Source: Cheiracanthium punctorium (taxonomy: Eukaryota > Arthropoda > Arachnida > Araneae > Cheiracanthiidae). Taken from it: a DNA stretch of 64,000 nt. Position numbers and translations under genes: made by a program. Below the pieces are notes generated by a model that saw only the letters and a program-made list of their open reading frames with translations, made no database searches and was not told the DNA's origin. The stretch lies in assembly GCA_038373885.1 (NCBI GenBank), contig JAWZYV010013188.1, forward strand, positions 78,472-142,471, in the 5' to 3' direction. Below are positions 1-12,344 of the stretch, piece by piece; position 1 is the stretch's first letter; each line of letters opens with the position of its first letter.

Positions 1-1796
1 TCATGTGTTGACGCGACATCTAGTGGCAAATTATATAGGAAAATGGATAGCGCCAAACTCTTCCCCGTGTTCAAATATCTATGTATACCTATTTTCATAG
101 CGATCAGTTGCACAGTCAAGAAGTGATGCACTGCAGCGCGATCTAGTGGTTAATTAAAGTAATGATTTGCTACAGTGCCGTCAAGTGGCGAGTTATAGCA
201 AAATGGATAACGCGAAAATATTCTCATTGTTCAAATAGCTATGTATACTGATTTTCATAGCGACCGTTTGAATGGTCAAGAATTTGGCCTGCTGCAGCGT
301 CATCTAGTGGCGAGTTAAAATAATAAGGCATTGCAGTGCCATCTAGTGGTGAGTAACATCAAAAGGAACACAGTTAGAATATATTCTTCGTGCTGTAATG
401 TGGAAGTATAAGAAATTTTATGCTGGTCGGTCGAACGGTATAGAAGTTGATGCGTTGCAGCGCCATTTAGCGGCAAGTTACTGCAAAATGGATAGTGAAA
501 AATATTCTCCGTGTTCTAATATCCGCGTGTACCAAATTTCATCGAAATCGGTTGGACGATATTCGCATAGTAAACGGCTAAACGGAATAGAATTCGACGT
601 TCTGCTGCGCCACCTAGTGGCAAGTTAGAGGAAAACGGATAGCATAAAAAGCTTCTCAATGATAAAAGACTTAGGTGAACCAAATTTCATGGTGCAACGG
701 TGCTAGAGTTTTTCAACCTCATACACACATACCAACATTCATTTTTATCTATAACCAGTGTCATTATATATCCCAGTCTCAAATAAAATCCAGTTTCAGT
801 TTCAAATCTAAGCCTCGCCAAAGTGCCAACATACGCCATTGTGCAAGCGTTTTTTCAGGAAATCATTCGAAGCATTGACTTAGCAGCAATCAATATGGGA
901 AATGGTTCGACCGCGAAAAAGTAAAGCAAGCCTTTATTTCAAAAGTGGAATCCCTTAATACAGCCGAAAATTTTAAAATTATCAACTATAACGTGTTTTA
1001 TTCATCGTTACTCCGATGTAGTAAATGAGAAGATTTCAATTTTCTGAAATTTGGCGGAATTCCCCCAACTTAAATCAATGTACTCATTTGGCGAGAATTC
1101 TGGAGATAGATCGCTTGAAATCCCTTAACAACTGCATTATTTCTTCACGGATCATTAAAATTTAACGCTGTATTCTAATAAAACCTTTACACTTGTTTTC
1201 AAAAATCTATTTCCTTAAGCTCTCAATAAATTGCGCCAAGCCGAAATCTGTGCAAACCGCTAGAACTCACTTTCTAAAAATCGGCATTTGAGCCATTTTA
1301 TTTTTTCGCCAAACTAAAAAAAATTACCTATTAGCCTCGGAAATTTTCAATTCTTATTGTTTTGCGTATAAAACATTTCATTCCTGCTCCGATTTCCCAT
1401 GCACACGATATTATAATTTAAAAAAAAATAACCTTACGAATATAAACTAACAAAAAAAAATCATTATTATTCTTTTATTTTTACTTTGAGAATTTAAAAC
1501 ATCTTATTCGGCAAAATCGCCACACATGGCAACCACGATCCTTATTTCACACTTTTTTCACTACAGGGGTTACAATTACGGAAAGCTTTTTGCGTGGAGA
1601 ACATAAAAAATCTCTTAAATTCCGGGAACGGGTGGACTTTCAAAGTTTTAAAGTGGACTATGATTTATTCTATATTATTTTACATATCTGTGCAAAATTT
1701 CAGGCTGATATGTCCATTTTTGTGGATTTGTATACAACTCAAATCAACAAATAAACAAACAAACAAACAAACAGAATTTCATTTTTATTTATAAGA
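1..1796 (-). mobile_element. Helitron family A, copy A1 (3' end beyond window)
   Basis: Non-autonomous Helitron read on the minus strand. Its 5' end is at 1796: the minus strand begins TCTTATAAATAAAAATGA, preceded by A, followed by a CAAA-type tetranucleotide run (about 1748-1772 on plus). The body matches copy A2 almost base for base (window position 1 corresponds to about 2645), so the copies are recently related. The 3' hairpin and CTAG end lie outside the window. No Rep/helicase coding is present. Open frames at 398-628 and 1594-1794 recur in the other copies at the same place and are repeat by-products. Confidence 0.8.
13..620 (-). promoter_or_regulatory. Array of seven CTCF-like motifs in Helitron A1
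   Basis: Seven copies of a 17-bp motif lie at about 13-27, 133-149, 175-190, 294-310, 333-349, 457-473 and 604-620, all in one orientation. Read on the minus strand, the copy at 604-620 is CCACTAGGTGGCGCAGC and that at 333-349 is CCACTAGATGGCACTGC. From memory, the metazoan CTCF core is close to CCASYAGRKGGCRS and the Drosophila motif contains TAGATGGCGC. Copies at 175-190 and 457-473 are weaker. Resemblance is seen; binding is inferred. Confidence 0.45.
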
Positions 1797-2354
1797 TAAG
1801 ATTTATTAAAAAAATACTTTTTTATGGTGTATTAAAATATATGTAATGTATTTGTCTTGATTTAAAATTTATTTTCTCGGGCTTATATTGCATAGATTAC
1901 AGCTCTGATAATAAAAAATGAAGAAAACGAATCATTCAATATATTAATCAAAAACAGCAAATTTTCATAAGACACCATTTTTCTAGCTTAAAATAATAAT
2001 ATTAATTGAGTACAGATATATTAATTAAAAAATCACTGATTTTGTAAAAACGCTCATTCTATAGCTTAAATAATAATCATAATTGAGTACATTTATATTA
2101 ATCAAAAACGGACAGACACTCCTCATTTTTGATTATTATTTAGCCTAAATGGAGCTGTTGTAGAATGCTCAAAAATTGAGAATTTTTCGCTCCATTGATA
2201 TTTGTCGATTAATTGAGCAAGTTTTACTCAGTCGGGAGAATGGCTGTTTGAAGTCAATGATTGAGTAAAAATATACTCCGTTTGATTATTATTTTACTCA
2301 ATAGATTTAAGCGTGCAATTACAATAAATTATTTCTAAGTTCTTTTATATGATA
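1797..2354. other. AT-rich spacer between Helitrons A1 and A2
   Basis: No gene recognised. It contains several copies of an ATAATAATCA-type word in both orientations (about 1988-2110 and 2135-2305) next to TTGAGTA words, suggesting an old fold-back element whose exact ends I could not fix. Confidence 0.4.
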
Positions 2355-4480
2355 CTAGCTGAAGTACCCGTTCTTCGCACGGGAATGAATGGACTTTTTG
2401 ATATTACGATTTGTGGGGATCACTATTTATTGTAATAAAGAGATATAGCAAAATGGATATCGCTTTATATTGTGTTCAATAACCATGCATACCGAATTTC
2501 AAGGCAATCGTTTGTACGGTGCAGAAGGCCATGCGGCGTAGCGCAATCTAGTGGAGAGTTTTAGCAAAACGGATACGGCGGAAATATTCTTCGCATTCAG
2601 ATATCGATGAATACGAAATTTCAGGACGATCGGCTGGACAGCCCTGACGACGCGACATCTAGTGGCAAATTATATAGGAAAATGGATAGCGCCAAACTCT
2701 TCCCCGTGTTCAAATATCTATGTATACCTATTTTCATAGCGATCAGTTGCACAGTCAAGAAGTGATACACTGCAGCGCGCTCTAGTGGTTTATTAAAGTA
2801 ATGATTTGCTACAGTGCCGTCAAGTGGCGAGTTATAGCAAAATGGATAACGCGAAAATATTCTCATTGTTCAAATAGCTATGTATACTGATTTTCATAGC
2901 GACCGTTTGAATGGTCAAGAATTTGGCCTGCTGCAGCGTCATCTAGTGGCGAGTTAAAATAATAATGCATTACAGTGCCATCTAGTGGTGAGTAACATCA
3001 AAAGGAACACAGAATATATTCTTCGTGCTGAAATGTGTAAGTATAAGAAATTTTATGCCGATCGGTCGAACGGTATAGAAGTTGATGTGTTGCAGCGCCA
3101 TTTAGCGGCAAGTTACAGCAAAATGGATACTGAAAAATATTCTCCGTGTTCTAATATCCGCGTGTACCAAATTTCATCGAAATCGGTTGGACGATATTCG
3201 CATAGTAAACGGCTAAACGGAATAGAAATCGACGTTCTGCTGCGCCACCTAGTGGCAAGTTAGAGGAAAACGGATAGCATAAAAAGCTTCTCAATGATAA
3301 AAGACTTAGGTGAACCAAATTTCATGGTGCAACGGTGCTGGAGTTTTTCAACCTCATACACACATACCAACATTCGTTTTTATCTATAACCAGTATCATT
3401 ATATCCCAGTCTCAAATAAAATCCAGTTTCAAATCTAAGCCTCGCCAAAGTGCCAACATACGCCATTTTGCAAGAGTTTTTTCAGGAAATCATTCGAAGC
3501 ATTGACTTAGCAGCAATCAATATGGGAAATGGTTCGGCCGCCAAAAAGTAAAGCACACAATTATTTGAAAAGGGGAATTCCTTAATACAACCGAATTTTT
3601 TTAAATTATCAACTATAACGTGTTTTATTCATCGTTACTCCGATGTACTAAATGAGAAGATTTCAATTTTCTGAAATTTGGCGGAATTCACCCAACTTAA
3701 ATCAATGTACTCAATTGGCGAGAATTCTGAAGATAGATCGCTTGAAATCCCTTAATAACTGCATTATTTCTTCACGGATCATTAAAATTTAACGCTGTAT
3801 TCTAATAAAACCTTTGCACTTGTTTTCAAAAATATATTTCCTTAAGCTCTCAATAATGAATTCCACACTAGTTGCGCCAAACCGAATGAATTCCACACTA
3901 GTTGCGCCAAGCCGAAAACTGTGCAAACCGCTAGAACTCACTTTCTGAAAATCAGCATTTGAGTCATTTTATTTTTTCGCCAAACTAAAAAAAAATTACA
4001 TATTAGCCTCGGAAATCTTCAATTCTTATTGTTTTGCGTATAAAACATTTCATTCCTGCTCCGATTTCCCATGTACACGATATTATAATAAAAAATTGAT
4101 AATCTTACAAATATAAACTAACAAAAAAAAAATCATTATTATTCTTTTATTTTTACTTTGAGAATTTAAAACATCTTATTCGGCAAAATCGCCACACATG
4201 GCAACCACGATCCTTATTTCACACTTTTTTCACTACAGGGGTTACAATTACGGAAAGGTTTTTGCATGGAGAACATAAAAAATCTCTTAAATTCCGGGAA
4301 CGGGTGGACTTTCAAAGTTTTAAAGTGGACTATGATTTATTCTATATTATTTTACATATCTGTGCAAAATTTCAGGCTGATAGGTCCATTTTTGTGGATT
4401 TGTATGCAACTCAAATCCACAAACAAACAAACAAACAAATAAACAAACAAACAAACAGAATTTCATTTTTATTTATAAGA
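2355..4480 (-). mobile_element. Helitron family A, copy A2 (complete, non-autonomous)
   Basis: A complete 2.1-kb Helitron on the minus strand. The 5' TC is at 4480-4479 and the flanking minus-strand base is A; the 3' end is CTAG at 2355-2358 with T next to it, the A|T insertion site expected for Helitrons. Just inside the 3' end is the hairpin CCCGTGCGAAGAACGGG, then TACTTCAG and CTAG. There is no Rep or helicase, so mobility would depend on proteins from elsewhere. The body shares a long stretch with the family H Helitrons near 55-64 kb, although the 5' termini differ. The open frame at 2985-3263 is a by-product of the internal repeat. Confidence 0.88.
2538..3255 (-). promoter_or_regulatory. 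Array of eight CTCF-like motifs in Helitron A2
   Basis: Eight copies of the motif described for A1 lie at about 2538-2554, 2649-2665, 2772-2788, 2812-2829, 2933-2949, 2972-2988, 3092-3108 and 3239-3255, all in one orientation. The last, read on minus, is CCACTAGGTGGCGCAGC. Spacing is 40-145 bp, with a semi-conserved linker containing AAATGGATA, so the motif belongs to an internal module of the element. Confidence 0.45.
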
Positions 4481-6779
4481 TATTGAATATGAAATTTTAT
4501 ATGAATAAAATTTAATTATTAGAAAGAAGCGTTGTTTTTAAAGTATGGAAAAATGGGCGAAGATTACCATTAGGAAATATGGTAAAATTTCCTAAATTTT
4601 GGCCTCGATGCGCAAGGGTCAAATATTGAACGATTTCATTTTTTTTTTCTTTCGTCTTCTATTTACCAAAGGCAACTTTTCCGCACTATTAGATTTTCAT
4701 CGGAAAAACTTAATTTTTTTCGGTCCACCCTACTATGCAAGTGGATGATGTAATCGCTCCTATATCAACGGCGGACTTTATAGACTCGATCGTGTGTGAT
4801 CACCGATATTACTAGTTACGTTCATGTATTCACGTAAAATACACGGTCATGTCCACGACACAGCCACACCGCGTTTTTTTTATTGGAAAAAGGATAGCTC
4901 ACGGGTGGTCCCATATTAATTTGATAACGTTCTCGTGATATTATCATTCCGGAAATTGGAAAAAACCATGTTTTAAAACCATTGTTTAAAGGATTGGCAG
5001 AAATGGCGCTGGTCTTAATGTCAAAAGTCGCTAAGGTTGGCCACTTTTGGCGATTTATCGCCAAGTTTGGCGTCAAAAAGTAAGTTCTCAGAACTGAACT
5101 CCACTTGGCGATATCATCCAAATATGGCGAGAAATTGATTAACAATGTTTTAAAAGTAATGAAAAAGTAATGTTCTTTAACCATGGGCTAAAAAGAGCCA
5201 ATATCGCCAAGGTTGGCAAATTTTGGGGTTTATCACCAAATTTGGCACAAAAAATAAGTTTCCAAAACTGAAATCAGCTTGGCGATATCTGCTATATTTG
5301 GCGAAGATTTGCCAAACCTTACTAATTTAGAATAGGAATAATTTTTCGTTATGCTGAAGTAATTTGAGAAGTCGGGGTTTTCTATTTTTTTTTTCTTTTT
5401 AAATAGTAGGAGGCCAGGGCCACTAGACTCACTACGCTCGCTTGTACGTGCTCGCTTTTTGCTCCTAATAAGGCTTACTCGTAAAATGGCATAATCTTCA
5501 CAGGCAAAATCGAAGATTGAATCAGATAGAATGTTACCGTTCTAGACATTGCTTGTTTCTTGTATGTTAATTCTTCTATAATAAAAAAAGTGAATGCTTG
5601 TAAATCTGCATCTGTGCGACCTGCAGACAAATCTACAGAACGCAGAGCTCTGAAAATTTGAACATATAAGTCCACGAGATCCATAACATGCCTATGAGAG
5701 AATCAAAATTTTAAAATTTTAATTTATTTTTAAATTATTAATTAAAAACCATTCCGATGAGCATTTAGGTTGCCATACTTGGCAAGTTTCGTCCGCATAA
5801 CATGATTTATGCTTTCGAAACGCTGCAGGTGTTTTATTCTAAACATTCAGAGTCGCGTGCATTTGAAAAACATGAAATGGGTTGAAAATTACCTCAGTTT
5901 TAGACCAAATTTAAAAGCAGGAGAAAGAATTCCTTAAAAATGTGTTTCTTAAAATTCATAAACTTCCAAATCGCAAATGAGATCTCTTGGAGAACAGGAG
6001 TTTAAAATTCCAGATGATTCGTTTTTCCGAAATGATATAAATAGCTGTATTCATTTGGTTGCTTTCTTCAGGAAGTATCATTAGTTTGATCGTGTCGGAT
6101 GCTGAATCAGTTAAGCACAATCCCTATGGCAAAAGCCCCGCTTTTGTAATCTAACTATAATTACTACTTTCGAATTGAAAAAATCCGATGTGGACACTAC
6201 ATGACTTCCTTGTACGTCCATTAAATCCTAAATATTTTCGGTACTTACGTATTATCCCGGCTGTCTTCCAAGAGGAGCGATTTTTCGCCAAGATAAATGC
6301 CGGACACATGAAATTATTGATGGTTTAGAATACGATTGGCAACAGTTTGCCAGCAGATTTGACGAAAAAATAGTTTGGTGGGAATGAACGCCGGGATAAT
6401 ACCATATTTTTCATATAAGTACCATATTTTCAGTGCACTTCATCTAAACATATTTTGCATGACAAACTAAAGCAATAATACTATTAACGATTTCTAGCCA
6501 AATATTTGAGATATCGCCATGCTCGGTTAAATTTGAAAGATTTGTTTTTGACACTTAATTGGGCGACATTTCGCCAAAAGCCGACAACCTTATATCTCCA
6601 AAGAATGCGGATTTATTACGCATGTTTTCCAAAATGATAGACCAGTATCTTAAAAGTGCAAAATAATTCAACTTAAGATTATGTAATGCACGGTTATACA
6701 TATTTAAAATTGCCTTTATAATGAAATTTGATTTATGGCTCAGTTTGGGTATTTGCAACCTGCTGGCAAGATAAAGTAT
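4481..6779. other. Unassigned stretch with TTGGCGA-rich repeats
   Basis: No gene recognised. The words TTGGCGA and CGCCAA recur as they do in family A and H Helitrons, so this may be deeply decayed Helitron sequence. The open frames at 4822-5184, 5475-5684 and 6555-6791 show no family motif and look fortuitous. Confidence 0.4.
5026..5312. repeat. Two-copy tandem duplication, period about 176 bp
   Basis: The stretch starting CTAAGGTTGGCCACTTTTGG near 5030 recurs in diverged form at about 5206. Both copies continue through CGCCAAgTTTGGC-like and AACTGAA words in the same order. Confidence 0.5.
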
Positions 6780-7490
6780 TTGGCGGCGCAAATTACGCCA
6801 TTATAGAAGCTTTAGCAAAGTAAAAATACAGAGCATTGTTTTATTGGCAACCTTAAAAGGAAAGAATGATCAGTTATCTGTAAGTTGCCAAACTATGAGA
6901 AACCGCTTCAGATGGCAACAAAGTATATTTTCGCATATTTTACAGAAGTCTTCCGTAATTTTTTTCAGATTGAGTTTATTTTACAGAAATCTTCCGTATA
7001 TGGAACTGAGAATCTGTAAAAAATTACGAAAGACATACGGAAGTAACGGCGGAATGTAAAACATACGGAAGTGAACTAGCGTCCCAACTGGCCTGACAGT
7101 TTTTCCGTAATTTGGCAGACTTTTTTTACAGTGCAATTATGTGCATATGCAAATCACCAAATAATCGCGAGAAAATTAAAAGTCGATAACATCAACCGAA
7201 AATCAAAAATAATTCATCAAAGCTCTTAGGATATGTATCATGCAGGAGACTGATATTCGGATTATATGCAAAACAGACGTTCTTGCACAGAAAGCAAAGT
7301 ACAAGGTGAAATTAATTCCATTTTTCGTGGCATTTGCTGAATCTTTCCGAATAAGGGATTCATGTGCTTAAAATGAACCCCTGGAATGATTATACTATTT
7401 ATTTTATATATATGTACTTATTTTATATCTATGTATTATATATGTATATCATTTTACTAGACCAAAAACTCTAGAAAAGTGGCCAGCAGT
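6780..7490 (+). mobile_element. Old relic of an H-type Helitron
   Basis: Two blocks match family H in order and orientation. Block 6780-6830 (GGCGGCGCAAATTACGCC then CTAGCAAAG-like sequence) corresponds to about 56187-56230. Block 7190-7480, including GAATCTTTCCGAATAA, corresponds to about 59700-60000. Between them, 6930-7135 is a separate fold-back insertion in which TTCCGTA and TACGGAA words alternate. Confidence 0.55.
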
Positions 7491-8217
7491 GACGACTAGC
7501 GTGGATGTGAGGTTCTCCTTATACAATCTCCTTTGTTACGAAAAATAATGTATTGTTTACTTCCGTTAAAATTTTCAACGTCATAGACTAAAATGGGAAC
7601 AGAAAGTTCTCAGAAAATTTAAAAGCAACAATACAACAACAACAACAACAAAACTTAATGAACGGCGAGTATTTTTTTTTTCACTAGTAACAAAACAAAT
7701 GTAGTTTCTACTATATTTGTTTATAAAAAAATGTAGGGGTGGTGGAAGGGTTAAAAAAAATTAGAACATGGTTATGCTATGCTATCTCATGACATATCTG
7801 TTTTCTTTGAAATGGTCTTTTTATCTAAAAAAAAAAAAAAAAACTTGAATCAATACTTATGAGCACTCCGTCAAAAAGGAAAGGAAAGAAAAAAATGAGA
7901 GAAATGTTAAAATCAACCGCCCGAATGAAAATAATCAATGCACATGGGATTTTCTTACATGCTAAAATTTTTGCCGTTCCCTGCTCTCCGATATCACTGA
8001 AGGTACATCGATTTTGGTTAACGTTTCGTTAAAAGCAGTCTCTAGATAAAATTGCAACTTATACAAGCAATATCAAATCAATTGCACAGTAGGAATTTGG
8101 CAGAATAATGTGCTAAAATGTTATATCGCGCCTTTCTGAATACACTCAGCCTTAAATCCAAGAAAATCTGTTTTAGATATGGGGGGGGGGGAAGAAAGAG
8201 AAAATATAGCCGAATAT
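7491..8217. other. No recognisable feature
   Basis: AT-rich DNA with homopolymer runs and a CAA trinucleotide run near 7630-7650. No gene or element end recognised. Confidence 0.4.
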
Positions 8218-8425
8218 GGCAGGTGTTATCAGAACCCTACACTGGGGTTGGGGATAGAGATAAAAGTTTTTTGTTTTTTTTTTTAAATTCTATTTGGGAA
8301 TTTTGGATCGAACATTTTGAATAGAGAAAATGATCGTTTCATACAACGTTTCTTGGAACTGACATTTTAAAGATCAAAAGAAAATTCCTGCCCTAGCATA
8401 TTGTTTGCTCCAAGAGAAAAGAATT
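8218..8425 (+). repeat. Diverged direct repeat, copy 1 (partner 9615-9815)
   Basis: It starts GGCAGGTGTTATC and continues through TTTTGGATCGAA, GACATTTTAAAGAT and GCATATT-type words. The same words occur in the same order and spacing at 9615-9815. The family is not identified. The open frames in both copies are not conserved with each other as protein. Confidence 0.6.
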
Positions 8426-8650
8426 CGATATAACTCTGCATGTACATTTCTTGCTGTTTCACCCTTTGCCTCAGACTGAATGTCGTAAGTGCACATTGGT
8501 TTTAGGTATGGGATTAAAAGTGTGAATCAGTTACCCTATATTTTGCCTATATTCTATTTGAGTGTGATCATTTGCAAGTGATTGTATTATTATTTGGTTG
8601 TTTTGCTTGTTTATTATTTATGTTGTAATAGGTTTATACGAAACACAATG

Positions 8651-8790
8651 CAGTGGAGTCTTGACTTACACGAGGGATGCGTTCCAAGAATCCTCGTTTA
8701 AGTGAAGATTTCGCGTTTACGGGTTTTCGAGGCACGAGGTCTCACGTTCTCGTCTGGCGTGCGAGGCGAGATTTCTCACTTCTCGCTTCT
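8651..8790 (+). mobile_element. Single terminus of a pogo/Tigger-like element
   Basis: It begins CAGTGGAGTCTTGACTTA, with GCGTTCCAAGAATCC downstream. This is the style of pogo/Tigger terminal repeats and echoes the complete element at 57082-57411. No matching opposite end was found nearby, so this is a fragment. Confidence 0.4.
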
Positions 8791-9614
8791 ATCCCTAACT
8801 ATATTAAGACAAGATATAATGATGAAGAACCTATGCACCTTAGTATATTTATATAATTAACACGTTGTTGAGACGTTAGTTCAATATTCGGCACCAAATT
8901 CCAGCTTTTTCTTTAAAATGCAAAATTCATTGCATTTTATCAATATTAGAGTTTAAAAACAGTTAGCTTACATATAAACAATTTTAGACAACAATTCAGA
9001 ATTTTCTTTTTTCTTTAAATGTGTGCATTATTTGATGTCGTCTTCACGTTTGTTTGAAACACTATTTAATGCATTTTTTATTAATTTCATTTGCTGCATT
9101 CAAAATCATGTTGGCTTGATCCAATACAAAAATAGTCAATAAAATCTGCTCGTTTTCATACGATTACAAATCTAGTTGTTATGTATAAATATTTGTTATT
9201 CAATTCCCTGGAATTTTTTGTTACAGTGGTATTTTCTCTTCTGATAACGTTTGTCTATCACGCATTAATTTCCAATGGGACCTCCTTTATCGAGGAAAAA
9301 AAAATTACTTAAAATCAATATTTATGATTATCATATGGGGAAAAAAAATGATGTTTATACAACACTATGCGAGAAAGCAAATGAATATGCACATCTATTT
9401 CTTGTGTGCGAAAGATTTTCCATTTATAGCTTGGTATCATATAAGTTACAGTTATTATTATTATTATTTTACTTGTAAAAAATACCTATAGCATGAGATA
9501 TCACAGTAAAAATTTGATCGAATACCATGCTTAAGTGAACTACCATGTTCTATGAATATTTTTTCTGAAAATAAAGTCTTAAATATATAGAGGAATATGT
9601 AATAATAAACTGTT

Positions 9615-9815
9615 TGCAGGTGTTATCGGAATCAGGCGATGTGTATTGTGTATATTTTTTGTCTTTTTGAGAATTTCGGATCGAATATTATTTGAAATGG
9701 AGAAAACAATAAGTTTTGACAACATATGTTGGAGCAGACATTTTAAAGATAAAAGGAAAACCTTTTCCTCGGCATATTATTTGTATCATGAAAATACAAT
9801 TCAGTGTAAGGTAAA
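9615..9815 (+). repeat. Diverged direct repeat, copy 2 (partner 8218-8425)
   Basis: Partner of the repeat at 8218-8425. The shared start is GCAGGTGTTATCGGAA and the shared middle is GACATTTTAAAGATAAAA. Confidence 0.6.
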
Positions 9816-11823
9816 TGCTCCAGTAGTAGGTCACTTAAAAATATTTTCTCAACTATCATCTTAACTTAGAGAAATTTTGAAAATTTATATTTTTAATGGT
9901 TGTTCAAACTCATATCCAGAGTAATAATCATCTAAAATATCAAAATAACTGTGATATAATTTAAAAGAAAATTAAAAGTTAGGTCACTTATGTGCACCAG
10001 AAGTGGGCATAGAAAAATTTTGATGTAACAGTAATGGGCATACCAAAAGTAGGCCACCTAGATTTGTCAAATGACTAAGGAAAATAGAATGAAGTTGTTA
10101 TATATAGTAGTAATAATAGTACATTAATTTTATACACTATAAAAATACGTTAAAAGTGGCAGATAAAGTGTTTTATTTATAGATTCTCGTTACACGAGAT
10201 TGACAATTTTTCTCGAACAGCCAATTTTTTTACTAAAGGTAAATGTTAATTCTCTATATTTCATTTTAAGATCGGGTTGGGGCATTATGAAGCATTGGAA
10301 CAAAAAATGGTTTTATGGCACATCATAACACCATATTTTTGAGAAAAAGCATGTGCTCCAATACTGCGGCACCTATACCCACTTCTGTAGTAAACCATTG
10401 ATCTACCACAGTTAGTAAACCATTGATCTAAAAGTGGGCCACCCGTCACAATCCAAAAATTATTAGTATAATTTCCTTTAATAATAGTTTATAATGCATT
10501 CAGTATAGTATAACAAAATAATATCAATAACAGTTTATTTTAAAAACAAATAGAATGTGTGTTAAAAAATGATTTGAAGATTTGTCCCTTAAGGATATCA
10601 CCACTAAGAATAGGCTTAGAAAGCTTCTCTGAGAGATCAATTTCAGTAACAAACTTTCTTGTACCTATAACTAACCAGGAAATGAAGCAAATTTGATACT
10701 TAGTTAATAAGGGCTTCAGCCAGAGGTCGATCTCTTATCTCAATGAATAGTTGGAATTTGTTGTTTTTCAACTTAAAATTTCAAATGGCCCACTACTGGA
10801 CCCCTTAGTTTTGGAATTTCTTTTCATGCGTGGCCTTCTTTGTGCAATCCCAATTTGAAGACTGTAAGTGCACTTTGACAATAAATTTCAGAGTATGTAT
10901 GGAAATCCGTGACATATCTGTTAAAGGAATTTGATCCTTGGATAGACAATTTAAACTTGGATGCAATCATGTGCAGTTCTAATGTTATTTTGGCGGTCTT
11001 ATTCTCAAAACATTTAAGAAGAAGGGTATCCTTTCTTGCTTAGAATAGAATTCCATCTAGCTTGCTGAGAGAGGACATTTTTGTGCTTCATGCTATTAAA
11101 GTGCTTCCTGCAAATTCTTCTCGTAGATATTTTTTCTCAAATTTAATCATCCTTAAAAGTAGAAGGATCTTCTGAATATTGGTATCCCTACCTTACTCAG
11201 GCTTCCTTCAATTTTTGCTCCAGATCTGAGACATTTTAGGGTGCACAAATCTCAATGAATTACGTTTCTCACGTGTTCCGCTGACAGAAGATCTCCAAAC
11301 TACTTTGAACGTGGAGTCCCTGGGATTATGTGAGCAATCCGTGTTCGAAAATTATCTTGCTGGGAATTGATATCAACATGAAGTTACACGAATAGCAACT
11401 TTAAAGACCCAAATATGTCATCAACATATCAATATGTTGTCAGAATTTTATGTAGGATGTCAGAGGTGCACCCTTCAGCTGTGACAAGCAAGGTGCAAGA
11501 CAAATCATTCTACACATTTACAATAATTGTAAAGGCTGACTGTCCTTGTAAAAGAAAAGTTTATTGGCATCAGTGGATTTGTCCGCACACAGAAAAAACG
11601 GCTGTTTTTTGAAAGGCTGAAAGTGGTATAGTTATCGCTACACACGATGCCAGTTTGTGTTTGTTCCTTGCTATTATACTGTCTACACCACCAGTCCAAA
11701 CGACTAATTCTATTTTTAAGTAGGCACTTGACATATTCAAGGTCACAAAAAGCTACAGGATCTTACGGCTGGATAATTAATACAGAACTAAAGACACAAA
11801 TCTAATAAAATAACTGACATTTA
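9816..11823. other. Unassigned stretch with a recurring GTGGGCCAC-type word
   Basis: Less AT-rich than its surroundings at 10.6-11.6 kb, yet no open frame of useful length and no family motif found. The word CCAGTAGTGGGCCA and variants recur at about 9817, 9996, 10037, 10377, 10430 and 10785 in both orientations. It could be a very old transposon body. The open frames at 11415-11612 and 11505-11699 overlap on opposite strands and are not recognised. Confidence 0.35.
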
Positions 11824-12012
11824 TGAAACCTATGGGAGCTAGAAAGCGAGGAAGGCCATTAATCAGGTGGCTGTATGCCGTTGAGGGTAACATAAAAACC
11901 AATTTAGAGGAGACTGGAGGATATTGCCTTGGATAGGGCCATGTAAAGTAAACTGATTGAGACGGCCTTGGCCAGCAGTAGGTTCTATTGTCCCAGAAGA
12001 AGAAGAAGCAAA
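11824..12012 (+). mobile_element. 3' end of a LINE retrotransposon (degenerate)
   Basis: The frame from 11826 to the stop at 11934 contains RKRGRPLIRW followed by an acidic stretch with VEGNIKTNLEE. This is the conserved tail seen at the C-terminus of many arthropod non-LTR reverse transcriptase proteins (G-R-P-x-x-R-W, then a D/E-rich helix). The next stretch, with CTTGGCCAGCAGTAG and then CAGAAGAAGAAGAAG, resembles the usual end of these elements. Everything upstream in the reverse transcriptase is missing, so this is a typical 5'-truncated copy. Confidence 0.6.
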
Positions 12013-12026
12013 GACTGACATCCTGA

Positions 12027-12344
12027 GGTTGCTGCGAGGGTAAAAAGTGCGTTAAGAGGGCCACTGATATAACAGAGGAGGCTGTAGATTATTACATTTC
12101 GGAGAATGATGCCGTTGAACAGTTTGGATCTGTTGCAATCTTCCGATCTTGGATTGCATTTGCCCTTGTATTGCCTATGAGAGGCTTCCTTCAGCCGATG
12201 AGTTTCTTGCAGCAACGATTACTACTTGCTTTTTTGCATATCAGTGGTAGCATAATTCAGGTGGTGACCTATTGCTTGGTACGATCAGCCTACTTTAAGC
12301 ACTCAACCATTTTACCCCGTTTGAAGCTACCCTGTGGGCTCTAA
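12027..12344 (+). other. Unassigned 105-codon open frame
   Basis: An uninterrupted frame directly after the LINE tail, from the base after a TGA at 12024-12026 to the TAA at 12342. There is no ATG near its beginning. The start is polar and acidic (EEAVDYYISENDAVEQF) and the middle is hydrophobic. Local GC is higher than in the surroundings. I recognise no family, and an overlapping antisense frame (11985-12215) weakens the coding case. It could be an exon, a transposon fragment or chance. Confidence 0.2.

Noticed and set aside
398..3263. Similar 76- and 92-residue open frames at 398-628 and 2985-3263, looking like a duplicated gene
   Set aside because: They sit at the same place in two Helitron copies and are made of the internal repeat, including the CTCF-like motif itself. 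No ATG conservation in copy A3 and no protein family.
11985..12215. 76-residue minus-strand open frame
   Set aside because: It overlaps the LINE tail (its Leu run is the antisense of the GAAGAAGAAG end) and lies antisense to the 105-codon frame. No family motif.
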